Of a stretch of 40,795 nt of DNA, positions 8,543 to 16,113 are shown in pieces. Made by a program: the position numbers and the translations under genes. The DNA comes from Candidatus Sumerlaeota bacterium. Lineage in GTDB: Bacteria; Sumerlaeota; Sumerlaeia; JABWBI01. The stretch is from the NCBI GenBank assembly GCA_016928695.1, contig JAFGKF010000116.1:1-40795 (forward strand), written 5' to 3'. The notes beneath the pieces are model-generated. The model was not told the DNA's origin and made no database searches. It was given only the letters and a program-made list of their open reading frames with translations. Each line of letters starts with the position of its first letter. The stretch's first letter is position 1.

Positions 8543-10299
8543 GGCGCCTCGCTCTCCCCCCCGCTCTCATCGGTCGGGCGGACCTGCACCGGGTGGATCG
8601 CCTCGAAGTACTCGCGCGCGATCGTGCGGTAGCCCGCGGGGATCACCTCGGTCTCCAGCGTGTGCTCGGCCGTCTGCTCGTAGCTGAGGAAGGCGTCGCT
8701 GATCTCGATGTTCGATTCGCCGGGGACCTGGACGCCGTCGCGGTGCTCGAACTGGGCGATGATCACGCCCGGCGTGTGGGCGCCCTGCAGCTGCTCGTCC
8801 TCGAAGGAGGTCTCGCCCGGATCATCCTCGGGGGGGCGTCCGCCCATGCCCTGGCCCGGTCCCCCCGTGCCGCTGCCCCGGCGGCCCTCGGTGGGGCCTG
8901 CCCCCCAGCGGCCGGTGGCCATCGAGAGACGCCAGCGATTGCCCTGCCCTGCGCCGGCGCCTCGGCCTTCGCCCTCGCCCTCACCTCGTCCCGCGCCGGG
9001 GCGTGCACCCCGCCCGACGCCGCGCTGCTCCTGCTGCCCCTCTCCGGGGCGGCAGGCCATGCACGCGCGGGCGGCATTGAGGTCGGCCTCGAGGGCCTCG
9101 GCGATGGAGAGCTGCTGCTGCGCGTCGGCCATGTCGGCGGCGGCCTGGGCCATGGCGCTCTGCGCCTGCTGCATGGCCTGGGCCATCTGGGCCTGCACCG
9201 CCTGGTTGTCCCCGGCGCCCTCGCTCTGCTGCATGGCGGCGGCCGCCGCCTGCATCGCCTGCGCCGCCTGGGCGACGGACTGACCTGTCTGCGACTGGTC
9301 TCCCCCCATCTGCTCGGTCATCGCCTCCAGCTCCTGGGCCAGCTGCTCGAGATCCTCGGCCTCGAGCTCGCCGCTCTCCATCTGCTCGGCGAGCTCCTCC
9401 ATCAGGTCCTCGACCGCCTGCTGCACCGCCTCGGTGTCGCCCTCCTCCATCGCCTCCTGGATCGCCTCGGTCATCGTGGCGCTGGGGTCAGCGGCGAAGT
9501 TGCGGCTCTCGGCGAATTGCCTCTCCATCTCGGCGCGGCGCTCGGCCATGCGATCGGTCAGGTCGCTCAGCTCGGCCAGCTGCTCGATGCGCGAGGCGTC
9601 GGGCTCCTGGAGCCGCTCGGCGATCTCCGTCAGCTCGCGCCGCATCTGGTCCCACTCCTCGGCGTCGTCGAGGTCGGTCGTCGCCTCCTCGATCAGCGCC
9701 GCGAGGTCCTCGAGTTCCTCGGCGCGGTCCTGGTTGTCCTCCTGGACGATCTCCATCTGGCGGCGCTCCTCGGGGGTCAGCACCGAGTCATCATCGCGCG
9801 CCAAGAGGTTGTGCTGGTCCATCACCAGCGCCGCGATCGCCAGCGCGATCAGCGGCAGGGGGGTCCAGCGCGCCAGGGCGGGCATCGCGAAGGGGAAGTC
9901 CCGACGTGGGCGGATGCGCTCGGCGGCGACGGTGGCGTCGGCCTCGAGCAGCTCCTCCATGGGCTTGCGCTCGCCGCGCAGGAGCACCGCCGAGCTCAGC
10001 CTCTCGCGCAGACTCAGCTGCTGGTCGGCCTCGAGCGCGGTGCGGAAGAGGCTCTGGCGCCCCAGAAGCATCCCGATCAATCCCGCCGGGATCGCCAGGG
10101 CGATCAGCGCACCCACCGTGATCCAGGCGCCGTATTGCCAGAGAGCCTCGTCCTCACCGAACATCACCAGACGCGAGGCGATGAAGACGAGCGCGGCCAG
10201 GGCCGCACACCAGAACAGGCTGAGAAGGGTCACGCGTGCGAACCTCAGCCACATCAGGCGTCGGCGCACGGCGCGCAGTTTGCGATGCAGAGGGCTCAT
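8539..10299 (-). CDS. Membrane-anchored coiled-coil protein, Gln/Ala- and Gly-rich
   Basis: This is a 586-residue protein and the first gene of the nine-gene operon. Two membrane helices lie at residues 20-75 and a third near 150 (PLPLIALAIAALVM), followed by about 230 residues of Glu/Gln/Ala-rich coiled coil (for example ELEDLAALIEEATTDLDDAEEW). A CMAC pair follows, then a glycine/arginine-rich linker (GRGEGEGEGRGAG) and a short folded C-terminus ending in DESGGESEAP. The layout resembles DUF4175-type proteins found next to MoxR/BatA genes in some Gram-negative phyla, but I cannot confirm the family. A GAGAGG element lies 11 bases before the ATG at 10299. The stop overlaps the NHL gene start. 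The function is unknown; a membrane scaffold for the VWA proteins is a reasonable guess. Confidence 0.8.
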   Translation of the reverse strand: MSPLHRKLRAVRRRLMWLRFARVTLLSLFWCAALAALVFIASRLVMFGEDEALWQYGAWITVGALIALAIPAGLIGMLLGRQSLFRTALEADQQLSLRERLSSAVLLRGERKPMEELLEADATVAAERIRPRRDFPFAMPALARWTPLPLIALAIAALVMDQHNLLARDDDSVLTPEERRQMEIVQEDNQDRAEELEDLAALIEEATTDLDDAEEWDQMRRELTEIAERLQEPDASRIEQLAELSDLTDRMAERRAEMERQFAESRNFAADPSATMTEAIQEAMEEGDTEAVQQAVEDLMEELAEQMESGELEAEDLEQLAQELEAMTEQMGGDQSQTGQSVAQAAQAMQAAAAAMQQSEGAGDNQAVQAQMAQAMQQAQSAMAQAAADMADAQQQLSIAEALEADLNAARACMACRPGEGQQEQRGVGRGARPGAGRGEGEGEGRGAGAGQGNRWRLSMATGRWGAGPTEGRRGSGTGGPGQGMGGRPPEDDPGETSFEDEQLQGAHTPGVIIAQFEHRDGVQVPGESNIEISDAFLSYEQTAEHTLETEVIPAGYRTIAREYFEAIHPVQVRPTDESGGESEAP

Positions 10300-10473
10300 G
10301 GTCGGTGGGTCCTCTCGGGTGGAGGTCTGAGGTGGCCGCCGTGGGGTGGGGCGACCCTCACTCTTTTGGACCCTGCGAAACCCCCTTTGGTTGAGTGCAA
10401 GTGTCCTTTTCCGAGGGGCGCGTGTCCAGCCTCAAACATGGGACGCATCGCGCCCCCCAGCGGTTGACAGGAT

Positions 10474-11316
10474 TCAGCTCAGGGATCGGTGCCAGATGTT
10501 CATGCTCTCGATCCGGCCGCAGATGTCCGTGTTGTTCGTCAGCGTCCCCGAGTGCTCGTAGCCGAGCTTGGCGAAGGTGATGTTCATCCCCGCCGAAAGC
10601 GCCCGGGCGATGGTGCATGCCGTGCGCATGGGCCCCTCGCGCATCGCCGCCTCCATCACCTGGAGCAGCGCCACGGCGAAGCCGCGGCCCCGATGCGAGG
10701 GCAGCGTGGCGAAGTCGGTCATCTCGACGCTGAGCGCCTCGTGATCCATCTCGGCCGAGGCCAGCGCGACAAGGCGACCCTCCTCACGCACTCCAAAATA
10801 GCGGACATGGGTTCGCATCGTCTCGCGCAGATACTCGGGGTCGTGGATGGGGAAGGGGTAGGTCTCGAACACCTCTCGGTAGACCTCCGCCATCGCCTCG
10901 GCGTCGCCGGGTGTCGTCTCGAAGATCTCAGCCCTCTCCAGGGGGGGCGCACTCAGTCCCTGGCCTGCCTTCTCCTTCGCGAGTGCCAGGTTGCGGGCGA
11001 TCTCCTCAGCGTGGCGCTCCTGAGCGCGCTCCGGCGAGAGAAACCGGCCCAGGAAGACGGCGTCGGTCTCGCCCCGATAGTATCGCGGGATGTTGGCCTC
11101 AGGGAGATACTCCCGCGCGATGAAGTCGCCCTCCATCGGCGCGGGCACCTTGGCGAAGATCTTGGTGTAGCCGCGCTCCTTGGCGAGGGCGTCGAGCCGA
11201 TCGATCAGACCCGGGAGATCGTCGGCGTTCGCCTTCATCAGGTAGATCCTCTGATTGCACGGCCCATGCTGGATGACCGAGTGACCGATGGTCTCGATGG
11301 TGTCGAACTCAGGCAC
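10474..11316 (-). CDS. ablB: Beta-lysine N6-acetyltransferase (GNAT family)
   Basis: This enzyme acetylates beta-lysine to N-epsilon-acetyl-beta-lysine, a compatible solute, using acetyl-CoA. The family N-terminus (DTIETIGHSVIQHGPCNQRIYLMK) and a C-terminal GNAT fold are present, including an acetyl-CoA loop in LPSHRGRGFAVALL and the tail pattern ALSAGMNITFAKLGY. The gene follows ablA, as in known ablAB operons. The track start (ATG 11382) adds a proline-rich stretch not typical of the family. The GTG at 11316 has GAGGAG 7 bases upstream and gives 280 residues that begin just before the conserved start, so I prefer it. The ATG at 11382 also has an AGGA element and cannot be excluded. Confidence 0.88.
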   Translation of the reverse strand: MPEFDTIETIGHSVIQHGPCNQRIYLMKANADDLPGLIDRLDALAKERGYTKIFAKVPAPMEGDFIAREYLPEANIPRYYRGETDAVFLGRFLSPERAQERHAEEIARNLALAKEKAGQGLSAPPLERAEIFETTPGDAEAMAEVYREVFETYPFPIHDPEYLRETMRTHVRYFGVREEGRLVALASAEMDHEALSVEMTDFATLPSHRGRGFAVALLQVMEAAMREGPMRTACTIARALSAGMNITFAKLGYEHSGTLTNNTDICGRIESMNIWHRSLS

Positions 11317-11394
11317 GGGCGGTCTCCTCGGGCGCGGGGGAGGTGAGTGTGGGAGGGTCCATGGGGTTGCCGAAGATGACATGGTCGATCCTGC

Positions 11395-12717
11395 TCACGG
11401 GCCGCTTCTCTCCTCCCCCTCGAAGGGCCGCTCCATGCCCTCGGGCGTCAGCGAGGTGGTCTCGTCATAGTCGGCGAGGAGCTTCTCGATGCCGATCGCG
11501 CGGTACTCCTCCGCCCCCTCCAGCCTCAGCTGCAGGTTGCACTCCTCGCAGTTGCGGTCGCAGAACACCGGCTCATACGAGTCGGGCTCGCGGTAGGTCG
11601 TGATCACCCCCTGGTAGTTGCGGAGCACCACCCGGTGGGTGGACCACGAGATCAGGTAGTTGGGCATGATGGGGATCTTGCCGCCGCCGCCGGGGGCATC
11701 GATCACGTAGCGCGGCACAGCGAACCCGCTGGTGTGGCCCAGGAGGCTCTCGATGATCTCGATGCCCTTGCCCACCGGCGTGCGGAAATGGGCCAGCCCC
11801 TCGGTCAGATCGCACTGATACAGGTAGTAGGGCCGCACGCGGCTCTTCACCAGCTCGTGGACCAGCTTGCGAATGATCCGCGGGCAGTCGTTGACCCCGG
11901 CCAGCAGCACCGTCTGATTGCCCAGCGGCAGGCCCGCGTCGGCCATGCGGCGCAGCGCCTGGCGTGAGGAGGAGGTGATCTCCCGCGGGTGGTTGAACTG
12001 GGTGTTGACCCACAGGGGATTGTGGCGCCGCAGCATCGCCACAAGGTCATCGGTGATCCGCTGGGGCAGGACGACGGGCATGCGTGTGCCGATGCGGATG
12101 ACCTCGACGTGCTCGATGGCCCGCAGCTCCGTCAAGAGCCAGTCCAGCAGATCGTCGGAGAGCATCAGGGGATCGCCGCCGGACAGCAGCACATCGCGCA
12201 CCTGGGGTGTCTCGCGGATGTAGTCGATGCCCAGCTTCAGAGTCTCGCGATCCGGGATGTGATCGACGTCGCCCACGCGCCGCTTGCGGGTGCAGTGGCG
12301 GCAATACATCGCGCACACGTTGCTGACGAGAAAGAGGACGCGGTCGGGATAGCGGTGCGTGATCCCCGGCACGGGGCAGTCGCGGTCCTCGGCCAGGGGA
12401 TCGCGCAGGTCGCAGCGGTGGAGCATCAGCTCGGAGGGAGAGGGGATCGCCTGCTGAAAGATCGGGTCGTTCTTCAGATCGTCGGTGCTGATCAGCGAGA
12501 GGTAATACGGGGTGACAGAGATGGGGAATTTCTCGATCACTTCCTCGAGTCGCCCCCGATCCTCATCGCTGAGGGTGACGCCGAGCAGTCTCTCGAAGGT
12601 CGCGATGTCGCGGATGCAGTGGCGCACCTGCCAGCGCCAGTCGCGCCATTTGCCGAGACCCTCCCCCGCGCCGATCAGCTTCGCCACTTCGCGCTGACGG
12701 CCAGACATGGTGGGCAT
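11395..12717 (-). CDS. ablA: Lysine 2,3-aminomutase (radical SAM)
   Basis: This is a 440-residue radical SAM, PLP-dependent enzyme that moves the alpha-amino group of L-lysine to carbon 3, making L-beta-lysine. The [4Fe-4S] motif CAMYCRHC (CxxxCxxC) is visible near residue 135. [10 protein letters not shown] is the SAM-contact GGE-like strand. The PLP lysine region reads [13 protein letters not shown]. The C-terminal CDRNCEECN cluster resembles the zinc/dimer cysteines of the family. The first of two nearby ATGs (12717) is chosen because GGGAG lies 9 bases before it; the second would remove three residues. Paired with ablB downstream, it points to osmoadaptation by acetyl-beta-lysine rather than lysine fermentation. 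Confidence 0.93.
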   Translation of the reverse strand: MPTMSGRQREVAKLIGAGEGLGKWRDWRWQVRHCIRDIATFERLLGVTLSDEDRGRLEEVIEKFPISVTPYYLSLISTDDLKNDPIFQQAIPSPSELMLHRCDLRDPLAEDRDCPVPGITHRYPDRVLFLVSNVCAMYCRHCTRKRRVGDVDHIPDRETLKLGIDYIRETPQVRDVLLSGGDPLMLSDDLLDWLLTELRAIEHVEVIRIGTRMPVVLPQRITDDLVAMLRRHNPLWVNTQFNHPREITSSSRQALRRMADAGLPLGNQTVLLAGVNDCPRIIRKLVHELVKSRVRPYYLYQCDLTEGLAHFRTPVGKGIEIIESLLGHTSGFAVPRYVIDAPGGGGKIPIMPNYLISWSTHRVVLRNYQGVITTYREPDSYEPVFCDRNCEECNLQLRLEGAEEYRAIGIEKLLADYDETTSLTPEGMERPFEGEERSGP

Positions 12718-12900
12718 AGTCGGTGACTCCCATCTCGTGTCGCGCCAGTGATCAATGACAGATTGAGCCCAGGCGGCTCTCCGACAGCGGCATCAGAGAG
12801 GACGGCGCGACCGCGATCAGACTTTTTTGGATTCAGCGACCAGCCTGACGGCTGGGGATTCGATGGTCAAGGGGAGTCTGGGTGATCGGTGAGGAAAAAG

Positions 12901-12948
12901 TCATGGGTCGCATGGGTTATAGGTCCTATAGGACCCATACGACCTATC
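12901..12948. repeat. Palindromic 'GGTCCTATAGGACC' patch
   Basis: The sequence holds the perfect 14-bp palindrome GGTCCTATAGGACC, flanked by partial echoes of the same words (CATGGGTTATA, ACCCATACGACCTAT). The words 'CCTATAGG', 'CCCAT' and 'GACC' recur in both orientations, as in short palindromic intergenic repeats. It is AT-richer than the surroundings. It has no coding potential. I cannot count genomic copies from one window. Confidence 0.55.
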
Positions 12949-12949
12949 G

Positions 12950-12979
12950 ATGGTGCCGGAATTCCCATTCCGGCACCAT
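12950..12979. repeat. Perfect 13-bp hairpin directly after the deacetylase gene
   Basis: ATGGTGCCGGAAT and ATTCCGGCACCAT form a perfect 13-bp stem with a 4-base loop (tccc). It begins 4 bases past the stop codon of the minus-strand deacetylase gene. There is no T-run on either side, so it is not a standard intrinsic terminator. It may stabilise the mRNA 3' end or be a REP-type repeat. Confidence 0.7.
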
Positions 12980-12983
12980 GTCC

Positions 12984-13784
12984 TCACTCCCCCAGCGGCA
13001 GCATCTCGTCGATGCGGACGAAGGTGTATCCCCGCGCTCTGAGCTCCTCGATGAGCGGCTCGAGCAGCAGGTGCATCTTGTCCTCCCGCAGCGACCCGAG
13101 GTGCATGAGCATCAGGGCGCCATTGAGACCATGGGGATCGGTCTCCTCGAACGTCAGGATGTCCTCCATGATCTGCTGCGAGGGGCGGAAGGCCGCGTGC
13201 CCCTCGGGCGCCCAGTCGCGGTGCGACCCGATGCCCGGCGTGAAATTGAAGAGCAGGATCCCCATGTCACGCGCCCAGACCACCTGGTCCTCGTTGAACC
13301 ACTCGAAGGGCGGAATGAAGTGGATCGGGCCGTCGCCCTGCAGCGCGCCGAATCCCCGCAGCGTCTCGATGTTCGCCTCGAGGTCGTGCCTGAACTCCTC
13401 CTCGGTCACGAGCGATGTCTCACGGTCCTCCCACGGCGCGTAGAGCAGGTGGGCGTCCGAGTGCGGGCCGAGATAATGCCCCTCGTCGACCATGCGGCGG
13501 AGCTGGTGGTGGAAGGCGGGCATGGCGGTGTAGTCGCCGGTGACGAACATCGACGCCCTCACGCCCTGCCGTGCGAGCACGTCGAGGATGTGATCCGCGC
13601 CGTCGCCATAGGAGCCGCCGGTGAAGATCAGCGCGATCCTCTTCTCGCTCACGTCTCCCCGCACCACGCCGCCGTGGTCCAGCGTCCAGGCGGGATCGAG
13701 CTGCTCCGGGATCGTTGGTGGGGCGGTGATGCAGGCGATGAGAAGCAGAGGGGCGATTGCGATGATCAGGGCGCGGTGCGACAT
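12984..13784 (-). CDS. Polysaccharide-deacetylase-like (NodB fold) lipoprotein
   Basis: This is a 266-residue protein. The N-terminus MSHRALIIAIAPLLLIACIT is a lipoprotein signal with lipobox LIAC. The NodB-type barrel is recognisable: IALIFTGGSYGDGADHILDVL in the place of motif 1, GHYLGPHSDAHLLY (motif 2 HSxxH metal histidines), HFIPPFEWFN in the motif 3 position, and ALMLMHLGS near the end (motif 5). The usual TFDDG of motif 1 is replaced by FTGGSYGDG. A single aspartate follows, so the metal site is altered in the way seen in an atypical branch of the family. The substrate is unknown; envelope polysaccharide is likely. An AGGAGA element lies 8 bases before the ATG. It stands alone between lplA and ablA on the same strand. 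Confidence 0.8.
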   Translation of the reverse strand: MSHRALIIAIAPLLLIACITAPPTIPEQLDPAWTLDHGGVVRGDVSEKRIALIFTGGSYGDGADHILDVLARQGVRASMFVTGDYTAMPAFHHQLRRMVDEGHYLGPHSDAHLLYAPWEDRETSLVTEEEFRHDLEANIETLRGFGALQGDGPIHFIPPFEWFNEDQVVWARDMGILLFNFTPGIGSHRDWAPEGHAAFRPSQQIMEDILTFEETDPHGLNGALMLMHLGSLREDKMHLLLEPLIEELRARGYTFVRIDEMLPLGE

Positions 13785-13820
13785 GGCAGAGCTCTCCTGT
13801 GATCAGACTGAGGGGATTGA

Positions 13821-13880
13821 ACCACAGTGGGCGCGGAGTGCACGGAGTTTTTTCCTCTGTGCCCTCTGTGAACTCTGTGG
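13821..13880. repeat. CACAGAG-type imperfect tandem repeat with terminal inverted CCACAG/CTGTGG
   Basis: Read on the minus strand, the element is CCACAGAG-tt-CACAGAG-gg-CACAGAGG-aaaaaactcc and so on. It is three near-identical CACAGAG units followed by an A-run and ends with the inverse of its first bases (CCACAG at 13822, CTGTGG at 13875). It fills almost the whole gap between lplA and the deacetylase gene. Its composition differs from the GC-rich surroundings. It resembles widely scattered intergenic repeats of environmental bacterial genomes; copy number cannot be seen here. Confidence 0.6.
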
Positions 13881-13886
13881 CTTGAG

Positions 13887-14606
13887 TCAGAGTGATTTCC
13901 GACGGCGAATTCGCCATTCCTCGTTGAGATAGCGGAGAGAGCGGAGACTCATGGCGTGTTCTTCGAGTGACGAGAGAAGTTCCTCTCGCTTCACTGGGGA
14001 CCGAAAGCACTGTCCAATGGCAGCTTCGAGCGCGGGCACGGCGTGCCGTGCCCCTACAGAGGAGGTCTCTTCGGAAGGGGCCCGGTCGAGCATCAGCGCC
14101 GCCTGGACGAGGAGGCGGCCGCGGCGGAAGCGCTGGCCGATGCCGGCGACCTTCGCGTCGCCGTGGAGAACGTCGCCCGCGTAGAGACGATCCGCGCACA
14201 GCGGGGCCGACTGCGTCGCGGAATCCCCAGAGTCGATCACGCGTGTCTCGAGACCGAGCCGCTCCCACACCGAGACGAGAAACCTCCCCAATGCGCAGGC
14301 GATGGGACCGGGCCGCTTCGCCTCGCCGAGATCGTGTGCGATCAGCGAGAAGGAGATTGTCCGGCCGTGGTGGTGAATCGCCCCGCCGCCGGTCAGGCGC
14401 CGCGTCCAGGGGAGATCGCCGAACTGAGAGGAGCGGATCTGCTGAGCGGGTTGCGCGAAGCCGAGGGTGACGCACTCCTCGTCGAAATCGTGAAGGCAGA
14501 GAGTCGGCGGATCCCCGGGGGCGATCGACTCCCACAGCGTCTCGTCGACCGCCATGTTCCAGGCGACGTCGCCGGAGGGGGTGTGGATCAAACGCCAGGG
14601 TCTCAT
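13887..14606 (-). CDS. lplA: Lipoate-protein ligase (LplA/BPL fold)
   Basis: This is a 239-residue protein that attaches lipoate (or octanoate) to lipoyl domains such as GcvH. The track ORF starts too early, inside gcvPB shadow. The ATG at 14606 (MRPWRLIHTP) has AAGG 6 bases upstream and starts 28 bases after gcvPB. Family motifs are RRLTGGGAIHHHGRTISFSLI near residue 70 and the catalytic lysine region GDAKVAGIGQRF near residue 155. The gene is co-directional with gcvPA-gcvPB, which fits a role in lipoylating the glycine cleavage H protein. One oddity: residues around 183-194 read SSVGARHAVPALE, encoded by a palindromic repeat (separate entry). The reading frame stays open through it. Whether it is a lipoate ligase or an octanoyltransferase cannot be settled here. 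Confidence 0.82.
   Translation of the reverse strand: MRPWRLIHTPSGDVAWNMAVDETLWESIAPGDPPTLCLHDFDEECVTLGFAQPAQQIRSSQFGDLPWTRRLTGGGAIHHHGRTISFSLIAHDLGEAKRPGPIACALGRFLVSVWERLGLETRVIDSGDSATQSAPLCADRLYAGDVLHGDAKVAGIGQRFRRGRLLVQAALMLDRAPSEETSSVGARHAVPALEAAIGQCFRSPVKREELLSSLEEHAMSLRSLRYLNEEWRIRRRKSL
14034..14053. repeat. GC-rich palindrome inside lplA, translated as GARHAVP
   Basis: GGGCACGGC-gt-GCCGTGCCC is a 9-bp inverted repeat with a 2-base centre. On the lplA strand its surroundings read gtaggggcacggcacgccgt, which looks like a mobile palindromic intergenic element. Here it is in frame inside a gene and adds roughly 10-12 residues near the C-terminal domain. Confidence 0.65.
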
Positions 14607-14634
14607 GGGAGACCTTGCAGGGACTCGCCGTCCG

Positions 14635-16113
14635 TCACTCGGACTCGGGCGGCAGCCAGCACAGGCACGGCACCCGGGCCGCCGTCGCCTCGTCCACCCG
14701 GGTGACGGGCGCGCGCTGGGGGGCGGAGGTGATCGAGTCGGGGTCGGTCGTCGCCCGCTCGCACAGCGCACGGAGCGTGTCGGCGAAGGCGTCGAGCGTC
14801 TCGCGGCTCTCGCTCTCGGTCGGCTCGATCATCAGCGCCTCGTCGACGACCAGCGGGAAATAGATCGTCGGCGGATGGAAGCCCTCGTCGATCAGCGCCT
14901 TCGCGAGGTCGAGCGTCTTGACGCCGTGCGCCCTCAGCGGCTTGCCCGATGCCACGAACTCGTGCATGCACGGCTTGCCGTGCGGAATGGGGAGAAACTC
15001 CGCGACCTTCGCGCGGAGGTAGTTCGCGTTGAGGACAGCCATCTGCGCCACGCGCCGCAGCCCCTCGCCCCCGAGCGAGCGGATATAGGCCCACGCGCGG
15101 ACGGCGACGGCGACGTTTCCGTGCCAGCCGTGGATCTTGCCGATCGAGTGGGGACGGTCGTGGTCGAAGACGATCTCGCCGCCGCGCTCGGCGATGACGG
15201 GCTTCGGCAGATACGGCTCCAGGTGGCCCTTGACGCACACCGGCCCCGCGCCGGGGCCGCCGCCGCCGTGGGGCGTCGAGAACGTCTTGTGCAGATTGAT
15301 GTGCATCACGTCCGCGCCCCAGTCGCCGGGCCGCGTCACGCCGACGACGGCGTTGAAGTTCGCGCCGTCGAGATACACCTGACCGCCCGCGCCGTGAACG
15401 ATCCGGCAGATCTCCTCAATGTTCTTCTCGAACAGCCCGAGGGTGTTCGGATTCGTGATCATCAGCGCCGCGGTGTCGGGGCCCACGAGCCCGCGCAGCG
15501 AGTCGAGGTCGACGAGCCCGTCGTCGCCCGACTTGACCGCCTTGACTCTGAAGCCGCATCGCGCGGCGCTGGCGGGGTTGGTGCCGTGCGCCGTGTCGGG
15601 GATGAGGACGGTGCGGCGCTCGGTCTCGCCGCGCTCGCAGAGCATCTTCTGAATCATCATCAGCGCGGTCAGCTCGCCGTGCGCGCCCGCGGCGGGCTGG
15701 AGCGTCACCGCGTCGAATCCCGCCAGCGCGGCGAGCCACTGGGAGAGATCGTGGAGCACGCGCAGCAGCGCGCAGTCCCGCGCGTCGTCCATCGCGGCGG
15801 GATGGAGCGCGGTGAACGCGGGCCAGGTCGCCATCGTCTCGTTGATCCACGGGTTGAGCTTCATCGTGCACGAGCCGAGCGGATAGAAGGTCGTGTCGAT
15901 GCCCATGTTGCGCGCGGCGAGCGTGTTGAAGTGCCGCACCATGTCGAGCTGGCTCACCTCGGGCAGAGCCGGGGGCTCCGCGCGCCGCATGCTCTCGGGG
16001 ATGGCGTCGAGCGCCCGCGAGGTGTCGAACTGAGGCGCGGGGGGAAGCCACGCGCGGCGTCCGGGCACCGAGCGCTCGAAGATGGAGGGGGCGGTGGACT
16101 TGATCTGGCTCAC
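14635..16113 (-). CDS. gcvPB: Glycine dehydrogenase (decarboxylating) subunit 2
   Basis: This is a 492-residue beta subunit of the two-part P-protein of the glycine cleavage system, which decarboxylates glycine with PLP and loads the aminomethyl group on lipoylated GcvH. The PLP-binding lysine is in INLHKTFSTPHGGGGPG near residue 275. DTAHGTNPASA and YLDGANFNAVVG are other conserved family segments. PLGSCTMKLNP near the N-terminus is the usual start of the catalytic half. The start overlaps the gcvPA stop by 4 bases. gcvT and gcvH are not in this window, so the rest of the system must be encoded elsewhere. Confidence 0.95.
   Translation of the reverse strand: MSQIKSTAPSIFERSVPGRRAWLPPAPQFDTSRALDAIPESMRRAEPPALPEVSQLDMVRHFNTLAARNMGIDTTFYPLGSCTMKLNPWINETMATWPAFTALHPAAMDDARDCALLRVLHDLSQWLAALAGFDAVTLQPAAGAHGELTALMMIQKMLCERGETERRTVLIPDTAHGTNPASAARCGFRVKAVKSGDDGLVDLDSLRGLVGPDTAALMITNPNTLGLFEKNIEEICRIVHGAGGQVYLDGANFNAVVGVTRPGDWGADVMHINLHKTFSTPHGGGGPGAGPVCVKGHLEPYLPKPVIAERGGEIVFDHDRPHSIGKIHGWHGNVAVAVRAWAYIRSLGGEGLRRVAQMAVLNANYLRAKVAEFLPIPHGKPCMHEFVASGKPLRAHGVKTLDLAKALIDEGFHPPTIYFPLVVDEALMIEPTESESRETLDAFADTLRALCERATTDPDSITSAPQRAPVTRVDEATAARVPCLCWLPPESE

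Larger units (their letters stand above)
12718..12983. other. Intergenic region between deacetylase and ablA with several palindromes
   Basis: This is the 266-base gap upstream of ablA, with both flanking genes on the minus strand. It contains a 6-bp hairpin CCAGCC-tgac-GGCTGG (12840-12855), a palindromic patch around 12901-12948 and a perfect 13-bp hairpin (12950-12979), the last two listed separately. On the minus strand a TTGACC hexamer occurs near 12870, but I found no convincing -10 partner. No ORF here looks real. Confidence 0.5.

Noticed and set aside
10358-10618. 86-codon minus ORF overlapping the ablB end
   Set aside because: It is out of frame with ablB, shows no domain and covers mostly untranslated gap.
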